Assembly (NCBI RefSeq): GCF_018760735.1
Contig: NZ_JAHHZN010000002.1
Span: forward strand, 341,019 to 405,018
Direction: 5' to 3'
Length of the DNA stretch: 64,000 bases
Source of the DNA: Hymenobacter piscis
Lineage (GTDB): Bacteria > Bacteroidota > Bacteroidia > Cytophagales > Hymenobacteraceae
A program made the translations under genes and the position numbers. Positions 33,396-41,891 of this stretch are shown here, piece after piece; positions within the stretch are counted from its first letter, which is position 1, and the number at the start of each line of letters is the position of its first letter. The notes beneath the pieces are model-generated. The model worked only from the letters and a program-made list of their open reading frames with translations. It was not told the origin of the DNA and ran no database searches.

Positions 33396-35234
33396 TTACT
33401 CCACCGTCACCGATTTGGCCAGGTTACGGGGCTGGTCTACGTTGCAGCCGCGCATCACAGCAATGTGGTAGGAGAGCAGTTGCAGCGGTACTACCGATAC
33501 CAGGGGCATAAGCACCTCACTGGTGGCGGGCACCTCAATCGTGAACTCGGCCATGGCCGGAATCACGTCGTCGCCTTCGGTTACCACGGCAATGATGCGG
33601 CCTTTGCGGGCCTTCACCTCCTGGATGTTGCTGACCACCTTCTCGTAGGAGCTGTCCTTGGTAGCAATGACCACTACCGGCATGTTCTCATCAATGAGGG
33701 CGATGGGGCCGTGCTTCATCTCGGCGGCCGGGTAGCCTTCCGCGTGGATATAACTGATTTCCTTGAGCTTGAGGGCGCCTTCCAGGGCCACGGGGAAGTT
33801 GTAGCCCCGGCCCAGGTAGAGGAAGTTAGTGGAGTCCTTGAAGATCTCGGCAATCTGCATGATTTCCGTGTTCAGCTCCAGAGCCTTCTCCACTTTGGCC
33901 GGAATAGTGTTCAACTCCACCATCAGCTCGCGCAGACGCGTATCGGTGAGGGTGCCGCGCTTATGGCCCACAATCATGGCCAGCAGCGTGAGAACCGTTA
34001 CCTGGGCCGTGAAGGCTTTGGTCGAAGCTACGCCAATTTCGGGGCCGGCGTGGGTGTAGGCACCCGCATCGGTGGCGCGGGCAATGCTCGAGCCCACCAC
34101 GTTGCAGATCCCGAAGATGGTGGCGCCGCGGCTCTTGGCCAGTTCCAGGGCCGCCAGCGTATCGGCCGTTTCGCCGCTCTGGGAAATGGCAATTACGATG
34201 TCGCGCTCCGTGATAACGGGGTTGCGGTAACGGAATTCCGAGGCGTATTCCACCTCTACCGGAATGCGGGCCAGGTCTTCCAGCAGATACTCGGCCACCA
34301 AGCCGGCGTGCCAGGAAGTACCGCAGGCTACAATCAGGATGCGGTCGGCATTCACGAATTTCCGCTCGTAGGCGCGCACGCCGCCCATGTTCAGGTGGCC
34401 GGCTTCCAGCTCCAGGCGGCCGCGCATGGAGTCGAGAATCGAGCGGGGCTGCTCGAAAATCTCCTTCATCATGAAGTGCTCGTAACCGCCTTTCTCAATG
34501 CGGTCCAGCTCCAGCTCCAGCTTCTGGATGTAAGGCGTCTGCTTCACGTCCTCGCGGCTGCGCAGGTCCATTTCGCCATCCTTGATAACCACCAGTTCGT
34601 AGTCGTTAACATAGACTACTTCGTTGGTGTACTCGATGATGGGAGTGGCATCGGAAGCCAGGAAGAACTCGTTTTCGCCGATGCCTACTACCAGCGGGGA
34701 ACCCTTACGGGCGGCAATGAGCTGGCCCGGATTGTCCTTGCTGAGCACCACAATGGCGTAAGCGCCTACCACCTCATGCAGAGCCAGACGCACGGCCTGC
34801 TCCAAGGAGCAGTTATTGTTTTTCTGAATCTCCTCAATGAGGTTCACGAATACTTCCGTGTCCGTATCGGAGTGGAAAACGTGGCCCTGCAGTTGTAGGT
34901 GCTTCTTCAGCGCCGCATAGTTCTCAATGATACCATTGTGAATGATGGCAATCCGCTCCGAAGTGGAGTAGTGCGGGTGAGCATTCACGTCGTTGGGCTC
35001 CCCGTGGGTGGCCCAGCGGGTGTGGCCCATACCGATGTTGGCATGCGTATCCTTCTGCTCGATAAAGGCTTCCAGATCAGCAACCTTGCCTTTCTTCTTG
35101 TACACGCTGAGTTGGCTGTTGTCGAGCAAAGCAACGCCGGCCGAGTCGTAGCCGCGGTATTCCAGCCGGCGCAGACCTTTAATGATGATGGGACAAGCCT
35201 CACGGTGCCCGATGTAAGCGACAATTCCGCACAT
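33396..35234 (-). CDS. glmS: Glutamine--fructose-6-phosphate aminotransferase (isomerizing)
   Basis: GlmS makes glucosamine-6-phosphate for peptidoglycan and LPS. The 612-residue protein starts MCGIVAYIG, so Cys2 is the glutaminase nucleophile, with the HTRWATHGEPN and LRRLEYRGYDSAG motifs following. Two SIS domains follow (VACGTSWHAG, ISQSGETADTLAAL, and a second set), ending LAKSVTVE. Length is normal. No glmS ribozyme is recognisable upstream; a terminator of the preceding gene lies there. Confidence 0.96.
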   Translation of the reverse strand: MCGIVAYIGHREACPIIIKGLRRLEYRGYDSAGVALLDNSQLSVYKKKGKVADLEAFIEQKDTHANIGMGHTRWATHGEPNDVNAHPHYSTSERIAIIHNGIIENYAALKKHLQLQGHVFHSDTDTEVFVNLIEEIQKNNNCSLEQAVRLALHEVVGAYAIVVLSKDNPGQLIAARKGSPLVVGIGENEFFLASDATPIIEYTNEVVYVNDYELVVIKDGEMDLRSREDVKQTPYIQKLELELDRIEKGGYEHFMMKEIFEQPRSILDSMRGRLELEAGHLNMGGVRAYERKFVNADRILIVACGTSWHAGLVAEYLLEDLARIPVEVEYASEFRYRNPVITERDIVIAISQSGETADTLAALELAKSRGATIFGICNVVGSSIARATDAGAYTHAGPEIGVASTKAFTAQVTVLTLLAMIVGHKRGTLTDTRLRELMVELNTIPAKVEKALELNTEIMQIAEIFKDSTNFLYLGRGYNFPVALEGALKLKEISYIHAEGYPAAEMKHGPIALIDENMPVVVIATKDSSYEKVVSNIQEVKARKGRIIAVVTEGDDVIPAMAEFTIEVPATSEVLMPLVSVVPLQLLSYHIAVMRGCNVDQPRNLAKSVTVE

Positions 35235-35277
35235 AGTGTTTTGAGTGGTTCAGAGCAGAAAATTCCGAAAAAGAAAG

Positions 35278-35314
35278 CAAAAATCGGGCGGCAACGGCAA
35301 AAGCCGTGCCGCCC
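35278..35314 (-). terminator. Intrinsic terminator of the DUF4270 gene
   Basis: On the minus strand GGGCGGCACGGC and GCCGTTGCCGCCC form a stem around TTTT (35286-35314), followed by GATTTTTGC. It separates the DUF4270 gene from glmS. Confidence 0.75.
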
Positions 35315-35345
35315 TGTTCGGCAAGTTTCGCCAGCAGCCAGGGGG

Positions 35346-36839
35346 CTAGCGGAGCTTGGAGTAGTATACGCGCAACTTAAATCCGCTGGCGTCCAGTTGC
35401 GCGCGATTCAGGGTCAGGCTGGTGGAAGAACGCAGGATGGGAGACAGTAATAGCCCCGTAGGCAGTTCCCCATTCAAACGATTCTGCAGGTAGGCTTGCA
35501 GGTATTCGGTAATAGCCACGGCGTAGTACTGGTTTGAAGTGCCTGAGCCCACCAGGGTAGCCGCCGCCGGCGCGCCCACCGAAGTAGGGGTAGAGCGGTA
35601 ACTGCCAGCGGATGTGCTGATAATCCCTTCCTGCTGAACCAGTCGTTCTGCAGTGCTGGCCCCGGCCGTCCGGACCAGCGGCTGATTGGCATCATTCACT
35701 TCGTACAGGTACAGACCCCCATTGTAAGGAAACAACGCGTTGCTGAACGGCTTAACCGGAATCAGGAGTTCGGCGCGGTTGATAGCCAGACCTGCCTGAT
35801 CGCGCAACGCCTCCAGCCCCTCAAATTCGATGCGGGTTCCCAGTCCCACGCCTTCCTGCACGTACGTCAGGCCGTTGGTTGAAGCTGCCGGAAGTGGGTT
35901 TTGGGGCGTTAGGCCGGCCAGCGCCGAGCCCGACAGGTCAGTGGTGAGCTGGGTGAAATACTTGCCGTCGGCGAAGCTCCCCGCCTGGGGCGGAATGCTG
36001 GCCAGGTAAAGAGCGTAACTAAGATTATTCTTCTTCACGCCGGCCGCCGTCGTGCCCTGGAAATAGAATCGCAGTTGCGCGGCCGAAGTCCGCGAGAACC
36101 CAACAATGTTGCCCGTGTGGGTAGCCGTGGGACGCAAGGCAATTCCCGGAAGAACGGCGTCGAGTGCGGCTTGGTTGAAAGAGGTACTCTTCAGGGCCTG
36201 AAACAAAGCCGCCGTCGGGCCGGCCGCGCTCGGGTACTGCTGGAGTCGAATACGAACAACCTGATCGGGGGCAGTTGTATTGATGGTGTCGTTGACTCCG
36301 CTGACCGTGGATACCACGGTCCGGACCGTGCGTTCCCGGTTCAGAGCCGCCGCAAAGTTGCTCACCAGCGCCGGATCCGTGGCGACGGATGATTCCGACG
36401 TGTATACCGTCCGCTCATCAAGCGGCTGCTGCAGGGGCAGCAGGTCGAGGCGCAGGGGCTGCGCTGCCGAGCCGTATACCTGGCTGAAGGGCAGCGTCAG
36501 CACCACCGAGTCCAGTACCGGCGTCGTGAATCTGGCCGGTAGCGAATCGGGGTTAGACAGCACCAGCAGATTCAGAAATGAGGTAGCCGTAGTCGTACCC
36601 ACAAACGAATCCTTCAACCGGCCCGCCAGATACTGATCGGCTTTAACCGTCTGAACAGGTTGTTGCCGAACAGTGGACGCCTTCAGGGGCAGGTCGAGAA
36701 AAGTAGCTGAAATGGGCGAAGTGCCGGGCAGGTCGAGGCCCAGGTCAGTGGCCTTTTCACAGGCCGTGGTGAGGCCCAGCAGGCCAACGGCAAAGAGAGA
36801 AACCGAAGCAAGTCGGCTGGCGCTAGTTGGCCAATTCAT
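35346..36839 (-). CDS. DUF4270 lipoprotein
   Basis: The 497-residue protein has a lipobox LGLTTAC (C27) and the family-typical opening EKATDLGLDLPGTSPISATFLDLPLKASTVRQQPVQTVK, then a long beta-rich region. DUF4270 lipoproteins are widespread in Bacteroidota and nearly always sit beside a GT5-type gene and panC, as here. Function is unproven. It overlaps the GT5 gene by 17 bases, so the two are translated together. Confidence 0.85.
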   Translation of the reverse strand: MNWPTSASRLASVSLFAVGLLGLTTACEKATDLGLDLPGTSPISATFLDLPLKASTVRQQPVQTVKADQYLAGRLKDSFVGTTTATSFLNLLVLSNPDSLPARFTTPVLDSVVLTLPFSQVYGSAAQPLRLDLLPLQQPLDERTVYTSESSVATDPALVSNFAAALNRERTVRTVVSTVSGVNDTINTTAPDQVVRIRLQQYPSAAGPTAALFQALKSTSFNQAALDAVLPGIALRPTATHTGNIVGFSRTSAAQLRFYFQGTTAAGVKKNNLSYALYLASIPPQAGSFADGKYFTQLTTDLSGSALAGLTPQNPLPAASTNGLTYVQEGVGLGTRIEFEGLEALRDQAGLAINRAELLIPVKPFSNALFPYNGGLYLYEVNDANQPLVRTAGASTAERLVQQEGIISTSAGSYRSTPTSVGAPAAATLVGSGTSNQYYAVAITEYLQAYLQNRLNGELPTGLLLSPILRSSTSLTLNRAQLDASGFKLRVYYSKLR

Positions 36840-37635
36840 TATACAGCGCGTAGTAAGAAGTCAGCAGGTTGTCGTCGGCGGCGACCTGCTCAATTTGTTT
36901 TTTGGTGGAGTACTCCGTGAACAGCGTATTCAGGTTCTCACTGAAGTCCTCGTCGGATTTCACTACCGTGTCGGCATACTCCATGCCTACTTTGATGAAG
37001 CCGCCGAAATCGGCCGTTTTCAGCGAAGCCAGCATATCGTCATCGATGTCCAGCATTTTGGCCTTCTCCACAATGTCGCCTTCAAACTTGAAATCGAATT
37101 CGTTATTGTAGATGGTGAACACCGATTTGGCATCCTTGAAAATCGGATCCTTCTTGTAGGTCGTTTTCAGGTACATCGGAATCAGGCCCGTCATCCAGTC
37201 GTTGCAGTGCACGATATCGGGGGCCCAGCCGAGTTTCTTGACCGTTTCGAGCACGCCTTTGCAGAAGAAAATGGCACGCTCATCATTGTCGGAGTGAAAC
37301 TTATCGTTCTTGTCTACCAGTACCGATTTGCGGTGGAAGTAATCTTCATTGTCAATGAAGTAAACTTGCAGCTTCGCATTCGGAATGGAGGCCACTTTAA
37401 TAATGAGCGGCTTCTCGTCTTCGCCCACCGCAATATTAATTCCCGACAGCCGGACTACTTCATGCAGGCGGTTTTTACGCTCATTGATAATACCGAACCG
37501 GGGCACAAAAATGCGGATCTCCATCCCCATTTCCTGCATTCCCTGCGGCAGCCGCCGCAAAAACTCTGCTACCTTAGTGGTTTGCAAAAACGGGTTGATT
37601 TCCGTGGCAGCATAGAGTATTCTCAACTTGGACAT
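36823..37635 (-). CDS. Half-size glycogen/starch synthase-type protein (GT5 catalytic N-domain only)
   Basis: The 270-residue protein matches the first Rossmann domain of GT5 glycogen synthases: MSKLRILYAATEINPF, then DNDERAIFFCKGVLETVKKLGWAPDIVHCNDWMTGLIPMYLK and VFTIYNNEFD. It stops before the second, nucleotide-sugar-binding GT-B domain, so it is unlikely to be a complete glycosyltransferase. A perfect promoter lies upstream. It is co-translated with the DUF4270 lipoprotein and divergent from panC. Base composition is lower in GC than its neighbours. Confidence 0.85.
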   Translation of the reverse strand: MSKLRILYAATEINPFLQTTKVAEFLRRLPQGMQEMGMEIRIFVPRFGIINERKNRLHEVVRLSGINIAVGEDEKPLIIKVASIPNAKLQVYFIDNEDYFHRKSVLVDKNDKFHSDNDERAIFFCKGVLETVKKLGWAPDIVHCNDWMTGLIPMYLKTTYKKDPIFKDAKSVFTIYNNEFDFKFEGDIVEKAKMLDIDDDMLASLKTADFGGFIKVGMEYADTVVKSDEDFSENLNTLFTEYSTKKQIEQVAADDNLLTSYYALYNELAN

Positions 37636-37682
37636 ATAGAGTCAGTTGGGGTTATTGGGAAAGGGCAACACTTTGGGATGCA

Positions 37683-37713
37683 CAAAATTAAGCATTTTTG
37701 AGGGAATTTTCAA
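37683..37713 (-). promoter_or_regulatory. Promoter of the GT5/DUF4270 pair
   Basis: On the minus strand TTG (37711-37713), 20 bases, then TAATTTTG (37683-37690) match the Bacteroidota consensus perfectly. The leader is about 45 nt. Confidence 0.75.
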
Positions 37714-37755
37714 TCTAGTTCGGTTGCCGGCTCGTCCAAGCGCCGCTTTTACTCT

Positions 37756-38607
37756 ATGGAGATACTCAATACGGCGGCGGCGTTGCAAGCCCAGACGGAA
37801 ATCTGGCGCCAGCGCGGGCAGCGCATCGGTCTGGTGCCAACAATGGGAGCCCTGCACGAAGGCCATTTGCAGCTGGTGCGCGCCGCAGCCCGCGAGTGTG
37901 AGGTGGTAGTGGCCAGCATTTTTGTCAACCCCACACAGTTCAACAATCCCGATGATTTCCGGCTCTACCCGCGCCTGCCCGAGGCCGATGCGGCCCTGCT
38001 GGCTCCGGCCGGCTGCACAGCCCTGTTTCTGCCTTCGGTAGAAGAAATGTACCCGCGCCCCACGGCCCTGCAGTTCGATTTTGGCGCCCTGGAGCGGGTG
38101 ATGGAAGGCGAGCACCGGCCGGGGCATTTCAATGGGGTGGCCACAGTGGTCAGCAAGCTGTTTCACCTGAGCCGGCCCCACCGCGCTTATTTCGGGCAGA
38201 AGGATTTTCAGCAGGTGGCCATTGTGCGCCAGCTCATCAGCGACCTGTCGTTCGACCTGACGCTGGTGGCCTTCCCCACCGTGCGCGAAGCCGATGGGCT
38301 GGCTATGTCTTCGCGCAACCGCCGGCTCGATGCCACAGCCCGGGCCCTGGCGCCGCGCCTGTACCAGAGCCTGCAGCTGGCTGAGCAATTGGTACGGGCC
38401 GGAGCCCTGAGTCCGGCGGCCGTGCAGGCCGCCGTAACGGAGGCACTGGCTTCGGTGCCGGGGCTGGAGCTGGAATACATAGCCGTAGTGGATGCTCACA
38501 GTCTGCAGCCTCTCACAGCCTGGTGGCCCGGCCGGCCGGTGGCCCTGTGTCTGGCGGCTCATCTGGGCGGTGTGCGCCTGATTGACAACGTGGTGGTGGA
38601 ACGGTAG
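37756..38607 (+). CDS. panC: Pantothenate synthetase (pantoate--beta-alanine ligase)
   Basis: PanC joins pantoate and beta-alanine with ATP. The 283-residue protein shows VPTMGALHEGHLQLV (ATP-binding HxGH type), NPTQFNNPDDF, GHFNGVATVVSKLF and FGQKDFQQVAIVRQL, all family blocks. ATG 37756 precedes the first motif by a usual distance. panD follows after 121 bp with its own -7 box. Together they feed coaX at 12866. Confidence 0.96.
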   Translation: MEILNTAAALQAQTEIWRQRGQRIGLVPTMGALHEGHLQLVRAAARECEVVVASIFVNPTQFNNPDDFRLYPRLPEADAALLAPAGCTALFLPSVEEMYPRPTALQFDFGALERVMEGEHRPGHFNGVATVVSKLFHLSRPHRAYFGQKDFQQVAIVRQLISDLSFDLTLVAFPTVREADGLAMSSRNRRLDATARALAPRLYQSLQLAEQLVRAGALSPAAVQAAVTEALASVPGLELEYIAVVDAHSLQPLTAWWPGRPVALCLAAHLGGVRLIDNVVVER

Positions 38608-38691
38608 CCGGGGATGGGCTAGTGCCGGACCACTCGAATGACTCTCCGGAACTGCCCGCCCCGCTTTTTCCTTTCCCCGTTGCCGCTTGCC

Positions 38692-38699
38692 TATCTTTG
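38692..38699 (+). promoter_or_regulatory. Promoter -7 box of panD
   Basis: TATCTTTG is a perfect TAnnTTTG match, 29 bases before the panD ATG. Confidence 0.55.
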
Positions 38700-38728
38700 C
38701 GGAAAATAGTCCACCCGCTTTTCAGCTC

Positions 38729-39076
38729 ATGCATATCGAGGTTCTCAAGTCGAAAATTCACCGCGTAAAGGTTACGCAGGCGGAGCTCCACTACGTGGGC
38801 AGCATCACCATTGATGAGGACCTGCTGGACGCGGCCAACATGGTGGAAAACGAGAAGGTAACCATCGTCAACATCAACAACGGGGAGCGGTTCGAAACCT
38901 ACACCATCAAGGGCGAGCGGGGCTCGGGCATGATCTGCCTGAACGGTCCGGCCGCCCGGCGCGTGGCCGTGGGCGACATCGTCATCATCATCTCCTACGC
39001 TCTCATTGATTTTGCGGAGGCCAAGGCCCACCAGCCTACTGTCATCTTTCCCGATCAGCACAACCGCGTAGCCTGA
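38729..39076 (+). CDS. panD: Aspartate 1-decarboxylase
   Basis: PanD makes beta-alanine for pantothenate. The 115-residue proenzyme self-cleaves between Gly24 and Ser25 (HYVG-SITI) to form the pyruvoyl cofactor, with the family motifs [21 protein letters not shown] and [31 protein letters not shown] 38729 gives the canonical length. It lies downstream of panC, and a stuttering repeat follows its stop. Confidence 0.96.
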   Translation: MHIEVLKSKIHRVKVTQAELHYVGSITIDEDLLDAANMVENEKVTIVNINNGERFETYTIKGERGSGMICLNGPAARRVAVGDIVIIISYALIDFAEAKAHQPTVIFPDQHNRVA

Positions 39077-39079
39077 TTT

Positions 39080-39160
39080 TTTTCAGCTATTAGCTGATAG
39101 CTGTTGGCTTTCGTCAATAAGAAGAGCTGTCAGCTAGCGGCTCTCAGCTAATAGCCTATA
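39080..39160. repeat. Inverted-repeat module of GCTATTAGCTGA type between panD and the flippase-like gene
   Basis: GCTATTAGCTGATAGC (39086-39101) has an inverted TCAGCTAATAGC at 39144-39155. Extra AGCTG words fill the interval. It shares the words with the module at 33335-33390. Confidence 0.65.
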
Positions 39161-39161
39161 A

Positions 39162-40214
39162 ATGAAGCAACTGCTCAACGTCATCAAATACACGTTGCTG
39201 CTGGCCGTATCGGGCCTTTTGATGTGGTACGCCCTGCAGGGGCAGGACCTGAGCCGCATCGGCGGGTACGTGCGCGGGGCCAACTACTGGTGGCTGCTGC
39301 TGACGATGCTGCTCTCGGTGCTGGGGTACTTCAGCCGGGCCTACCGCTGGAAGATGCAGATTACGCCCACCGGGCACCGTCCGCGCTACTGGGACGTGTA
39401 CCACGCCATGATGGTCGGCTACCTGGCCAACTTGGTGTTGCCACGCATGGGCGAGGTTATCCGGTGCTCGGTGCTGCGGCGTACCAGCGGCGTACCGGTG
39501 CAGGTAGCCCTGGGCACCGTGGTAACCGAGCGGGTAATTGACGTACTGGTACTGCTGAGTCTGCTGGGCGGCACGCTGCTGCTCGATTTCACCACCTTCT
39601 GGTCCTTCGTAACCGATAAAGTGCTGGCCGGCCGTTACGATGCGCTGTCGCGCAACCCCGCGCCGCTGGTGCTGGCCCTGGGCATTGCCACGCTGCTGCT
39701 GCTGGGACTGGCTTACGCGGTATTCCGCAACCTGGAGCGTCTGCGTCAGAATGCCCTGTTCAACAAAACGATGAGCTTCGTGAAGGGCATCATTGCCGGG
39801 GCCTTCAGCGTGCTGAAGCTGGAAAACAAGGGTCTGTTCCTGTTTCACACTTTCTTCACCTGGGCCGTGTACTACCTCATGGACTACCTGGCCTTCTTCG
39901 CCTTCCCCGAAACCTACGACCTGGGTATGCGTGCCGGTCTGGCCGTGCTCACCTTCGGGGCCTTCGGGATGGCCGCGCCGGTGGCGGGCGGCATCGGGCC
40001 GTTTCACATCATGGTGCAGGGCATTCTGCTGGCTTACGGCATCAGCAAGGAAGCCGGTATTGCCTACGCCCTGGTGGTGCACGGCTCCCAGACGCTGCTG
40101 GTAGTGCTCATGGGCGGCATCAGCTTTGCGGCCAGCATGCTTAAATCGGGCAAGGCGGCGGCCTTTCCGGAAGTCGCCCCCGGGCAACTGGAGCCCGACG
40201 CGGCGCTGCGGTAG
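39162..40214 (+). CDS. Lysylphosphatidylglycerol synthase TM-domain (flippase-like) membrane protein
   Basis: The 350-residue protein has seven to eight membrane segments and the DUF/LPG_synthase_TM features: YFSRAYRWKMQI, MMVGYLANLVLPRMGEVIRCSVL, VVTERVIDVLVLL and FGAFGMAAPVAGGIGPFHIMVQGILLAYG. The family is linked to lipid or glycolipid flipping (AglD, MprF N-domain), but no aminoacyl-transferase domain is present. ATG 39162 directly follows a repeat module. rfaE2 follows after 93 bp. Confidence 0.85.
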   Translation: MKQLLNVIKYTLLLAVSGLLMWYALQGQDLSRIGGYVRGANYWWLLLTMLLSVLGYFSRAYRWKMQITPTGHRPRYWDVYHAMMVGYLANLVLPRMGEVIRCSVLRRTSGVPVQVALGTVVTERVIDVLVLLSLLGGTLLLDFTTFWSFVTDKVLAGRYDALSRNPAPLVLALGIATLLLLGLAYAVFRNLERLRQNALFNKTMSFVKGIIAGAFSVLKLENKGLFLFHTFFTWAVYYLMDYLAFFAFPETYDLGMRAGLAVLTFGAFGMAAPVAGGIGPFHIMVQGILLAYGISKEAGIAYALVVHGSQTLLVVLMGGISFAASMLKSGKAAAFPEVAPGQLEPDAALR

Positions 40215-40307
40215 CCCGGTCCGGCCCGGGCGGGTACCGGAGCACCACAGCCCGCTGACGTTCTGACTCTTCCCCTTATTCAACCACCTCAACTATCGAA
40301 CTGCGCC

Positions 40308-40793
40308 ATGTGGGCCAAAGATAAAATTCTGGAGCGGGCGGCGCTGCTGCCGGTAGTGGCCGGCTGGCAGGCCGCCGGCGAGAAAGTGGTGTTCACCAAC
40401 GGCTGCTTCGACCTGTTGCACCTCGGCCACGTTGACTACCTGGAGAAAGCCCGTCACCTGGGCCAGCGGCTGGTAGTGGGCCTGAACACGGATGCTTCGG
40501 TCAGCCGCCTCAAGCCCGGCCGGCCCCTGCAGGACGAAGTGTCACGCGCCCGGGTATTGGCCTCTCTTTTGTTCGTGGATGCGGTAGTGCTGTTTGAGGA
40601 GCAAACCCCGCTGGCTCTCATTGAAGCCCTGCGGCCCGATATTCTGGTCAAGGGCGACGACTACGCCCTCAGCGGAATTGTGGGCCACGAAGTGGTGTTA
40701 CAAAACGGTGGCCAGGTGCTCACCGTACCACTGGTGGCCGGCTACAGTACCACGCGTATCGTGGAGCGCATCAGTCAGCACATTTCCGGTTAA
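40308..40793 (+). CDS. rfaE2: D-glycero-beta-D-manno-heptose 1-phosphate adenylyltransferase
   Basis: The enzyme activates heptose-1-phosphate to ADP-heptose for the LPS inner core. The 161-residue protein is the nucleotidyltransferase half of Hld[21 protein letters not shown] with H38 and H41, then [17 protein letters not shown] and [17 protein letters not shown]. It is a separate single-domain form; no heptose kinase half is fused. It sits between a flippase-like gene and a metallopeptidase, 65 bp before the latter. Confidence 0.9.
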   Translation: MWAKDKILERAALLPVVAGWQAAGEKVVFTNGCFDLLHLGHVDYLEKARHLGQRLVVGLNTDASVSRLKPGRPLQDEVSRARVLASLLFVDAVVLFEEQTPLALIEALRPDILVKGDDYALSGIVGHEVVLQNGGQVLTVPLVAGYSTTRIVERISQHISG

Positions 40794-40857
40794 GGCGCGG
40801 CGCAGAAGAGCTGCCCGCCCCGGGCCGCCATCCGTTCACCTTCCATCTTCTTCTTCC

Positions 40858-41553
40858 ATGATGTACTCCCTGAGCCCCGCTTATATCATCGTCATCCTTA
40901 CGATGATTGCCAGCTGGCTGATCCAGTGGCGACTGAAAAGCAAATTTGAGCAGTACTCGCGCATTGGCCTCCAAAACGGCCTCTCGGGCCGGCAGGTGGC
41001 CGAGCTCATGCTGGCCGACCACGGTATTACCGACGTGCGGGTTATCAGCACCGCCGGCCGCCTCACCGACCACTACAACCCCGCCGACAAAACCGTGAAC
41101 CTGAGCGAGGCGGTGTACGAGGAGCGCAGCGCCGCCGCCGCCGCCGTGGCTGCCCACGAGTGCGGCCACGCTGTGCAGCACGCCACCGCCTACGGTGCCC
41201 TCAAGTTCCGCTCGGCCCTGGTGCCGGCCCTGAGTGCCGTCTCGAAGTTCATGCCCATCCTCTTGTTTCTGGGCGTAATTATGCTCCAGAATACCCCGCT
41301 GCCCCTGGCGGCCGGCGTCGCCTTGTTTTCCCTGACCACGCTCTTCAGCTTCGTGACCCTGCCCGTGGAGTTCGATGCCTCCAAACGGGCGTTGGCCTGG
41401 ATGGACAAGCGCCGCATCGTGACAACCCAGGAGCACGCGATGGCCAAGGATGCCCTGTGGTGGGCCGCCATGACCTATGTGGTAGCCGCCCTGGGCTCCC
41501 TGGCCACGCTCTTCTACTACGCCACCCTGCTCATGGGTCGCCGCCGCGACTAA
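40858..41553 (+). CDS. Neutral zinc metallopeptidase, YugP type, membrane-bound
   Basis: The 231-residue protein has a first transmembrane helix at about 7-24, the zinc motif HECGH at 100-104 (in AAHECGHAVQHA), and further membrane segments at about 120-140, 150-165 and 205-225. This is the DUF2268/YugP-like layout of small M48-type peptidases. ATG 40858 and ATG 40861 are adjacent; I use the first. Role in membrane protein quality control is an inference. Confidence 0.88.
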   Translation: MMYSLSPAYIIVILTMIASWLIQWRLKSKFEQYSRIGLQNGLSGRQVAELMLADHGITDVRVISTAGRLTDHYNPADKTVNLSEAVYEERSAAAAAVAAHECGHAVQHATAYGALKFRSALVPALSAVSKFMPILLFLGVIMLQNTPLPLAAGVALFSLTTLFSFVTLPVEFDASKRALAWMDKRRIVTTQEHAMAKDALWWAAMTYVVAALGSLATLFYYATLLMGRRRD

Positions 41554-41586
41554 CCCGACGGCAAGCCTCGCTAAGTTTTCTGAGCG

Positions 41587-41611
41587 GCGCCACTCCCTTG
41601 CGGGGTGGCGC
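41587..41611 (+). terminator. Possible terminator hairpin after the metallopeptidase gene
   Basis: GCGCCAC pairs with GTGGCGC around 11 nt. There is no T-run directly after it, so it is a weak call. Confidence 0.4.
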
Positions 41612-41816
41612 AGCTCGTTTAGGGGTGGCCAGGTTGTTGGAATTCTGCAAAAGCCGGTAGCCTGTTTCCGGACTCAAAACCTGCTGCCGCCGAAGCTGCG
41701 GGCGGGAATAGTAGATAGTTGGACGGCTCGGAAACAAAAAACCGGCCCTGGGCCTTATAATCCCGTCCGCGGAGAAAAAAACCAGTTCATCTGCCTAATC
41801 TCCAAAATCTGTAGGT

Positions 41817-41824
41817 TAATTTTG
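41817..41824 (+). promoter_or_regulatory. Promoter -7 box of the acyl-CoA dehydrogenase gene
   Basis: TAATTTTG is a perfect TAnnTTTG match, giving a leader of about 60 nt. Confidence 0.5.
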
Positions 41825-41891
41825 AAGCGGCCAGCGAATTTACGCTCGGCCGCTCCTGATACGTTTTCCCATCCCACCCCATTCTTACCGC

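Larger units (their letters stand above)
41554..41891. other. Gene-free stretch before the acyl-CoA dehydrogenase gene
   Basis: The 338 bp hold a hairpin (GCGCCAC 41587-41593 with GTGGCGC 41605-41611) that can end the metallopeptidase transcript, and a perfect -7 box TAATTTTG at 41817-41824. The middle part has no open frame, repeat or RNA that I recognise. Confidence 0.5.

Noticed and set aside
35235..35345. glmS ribozyme upstream of glmS
   Set aside because: The only structure is a terminator of the upstream DUF4270 gene; the ribozyme core is not recognisable.
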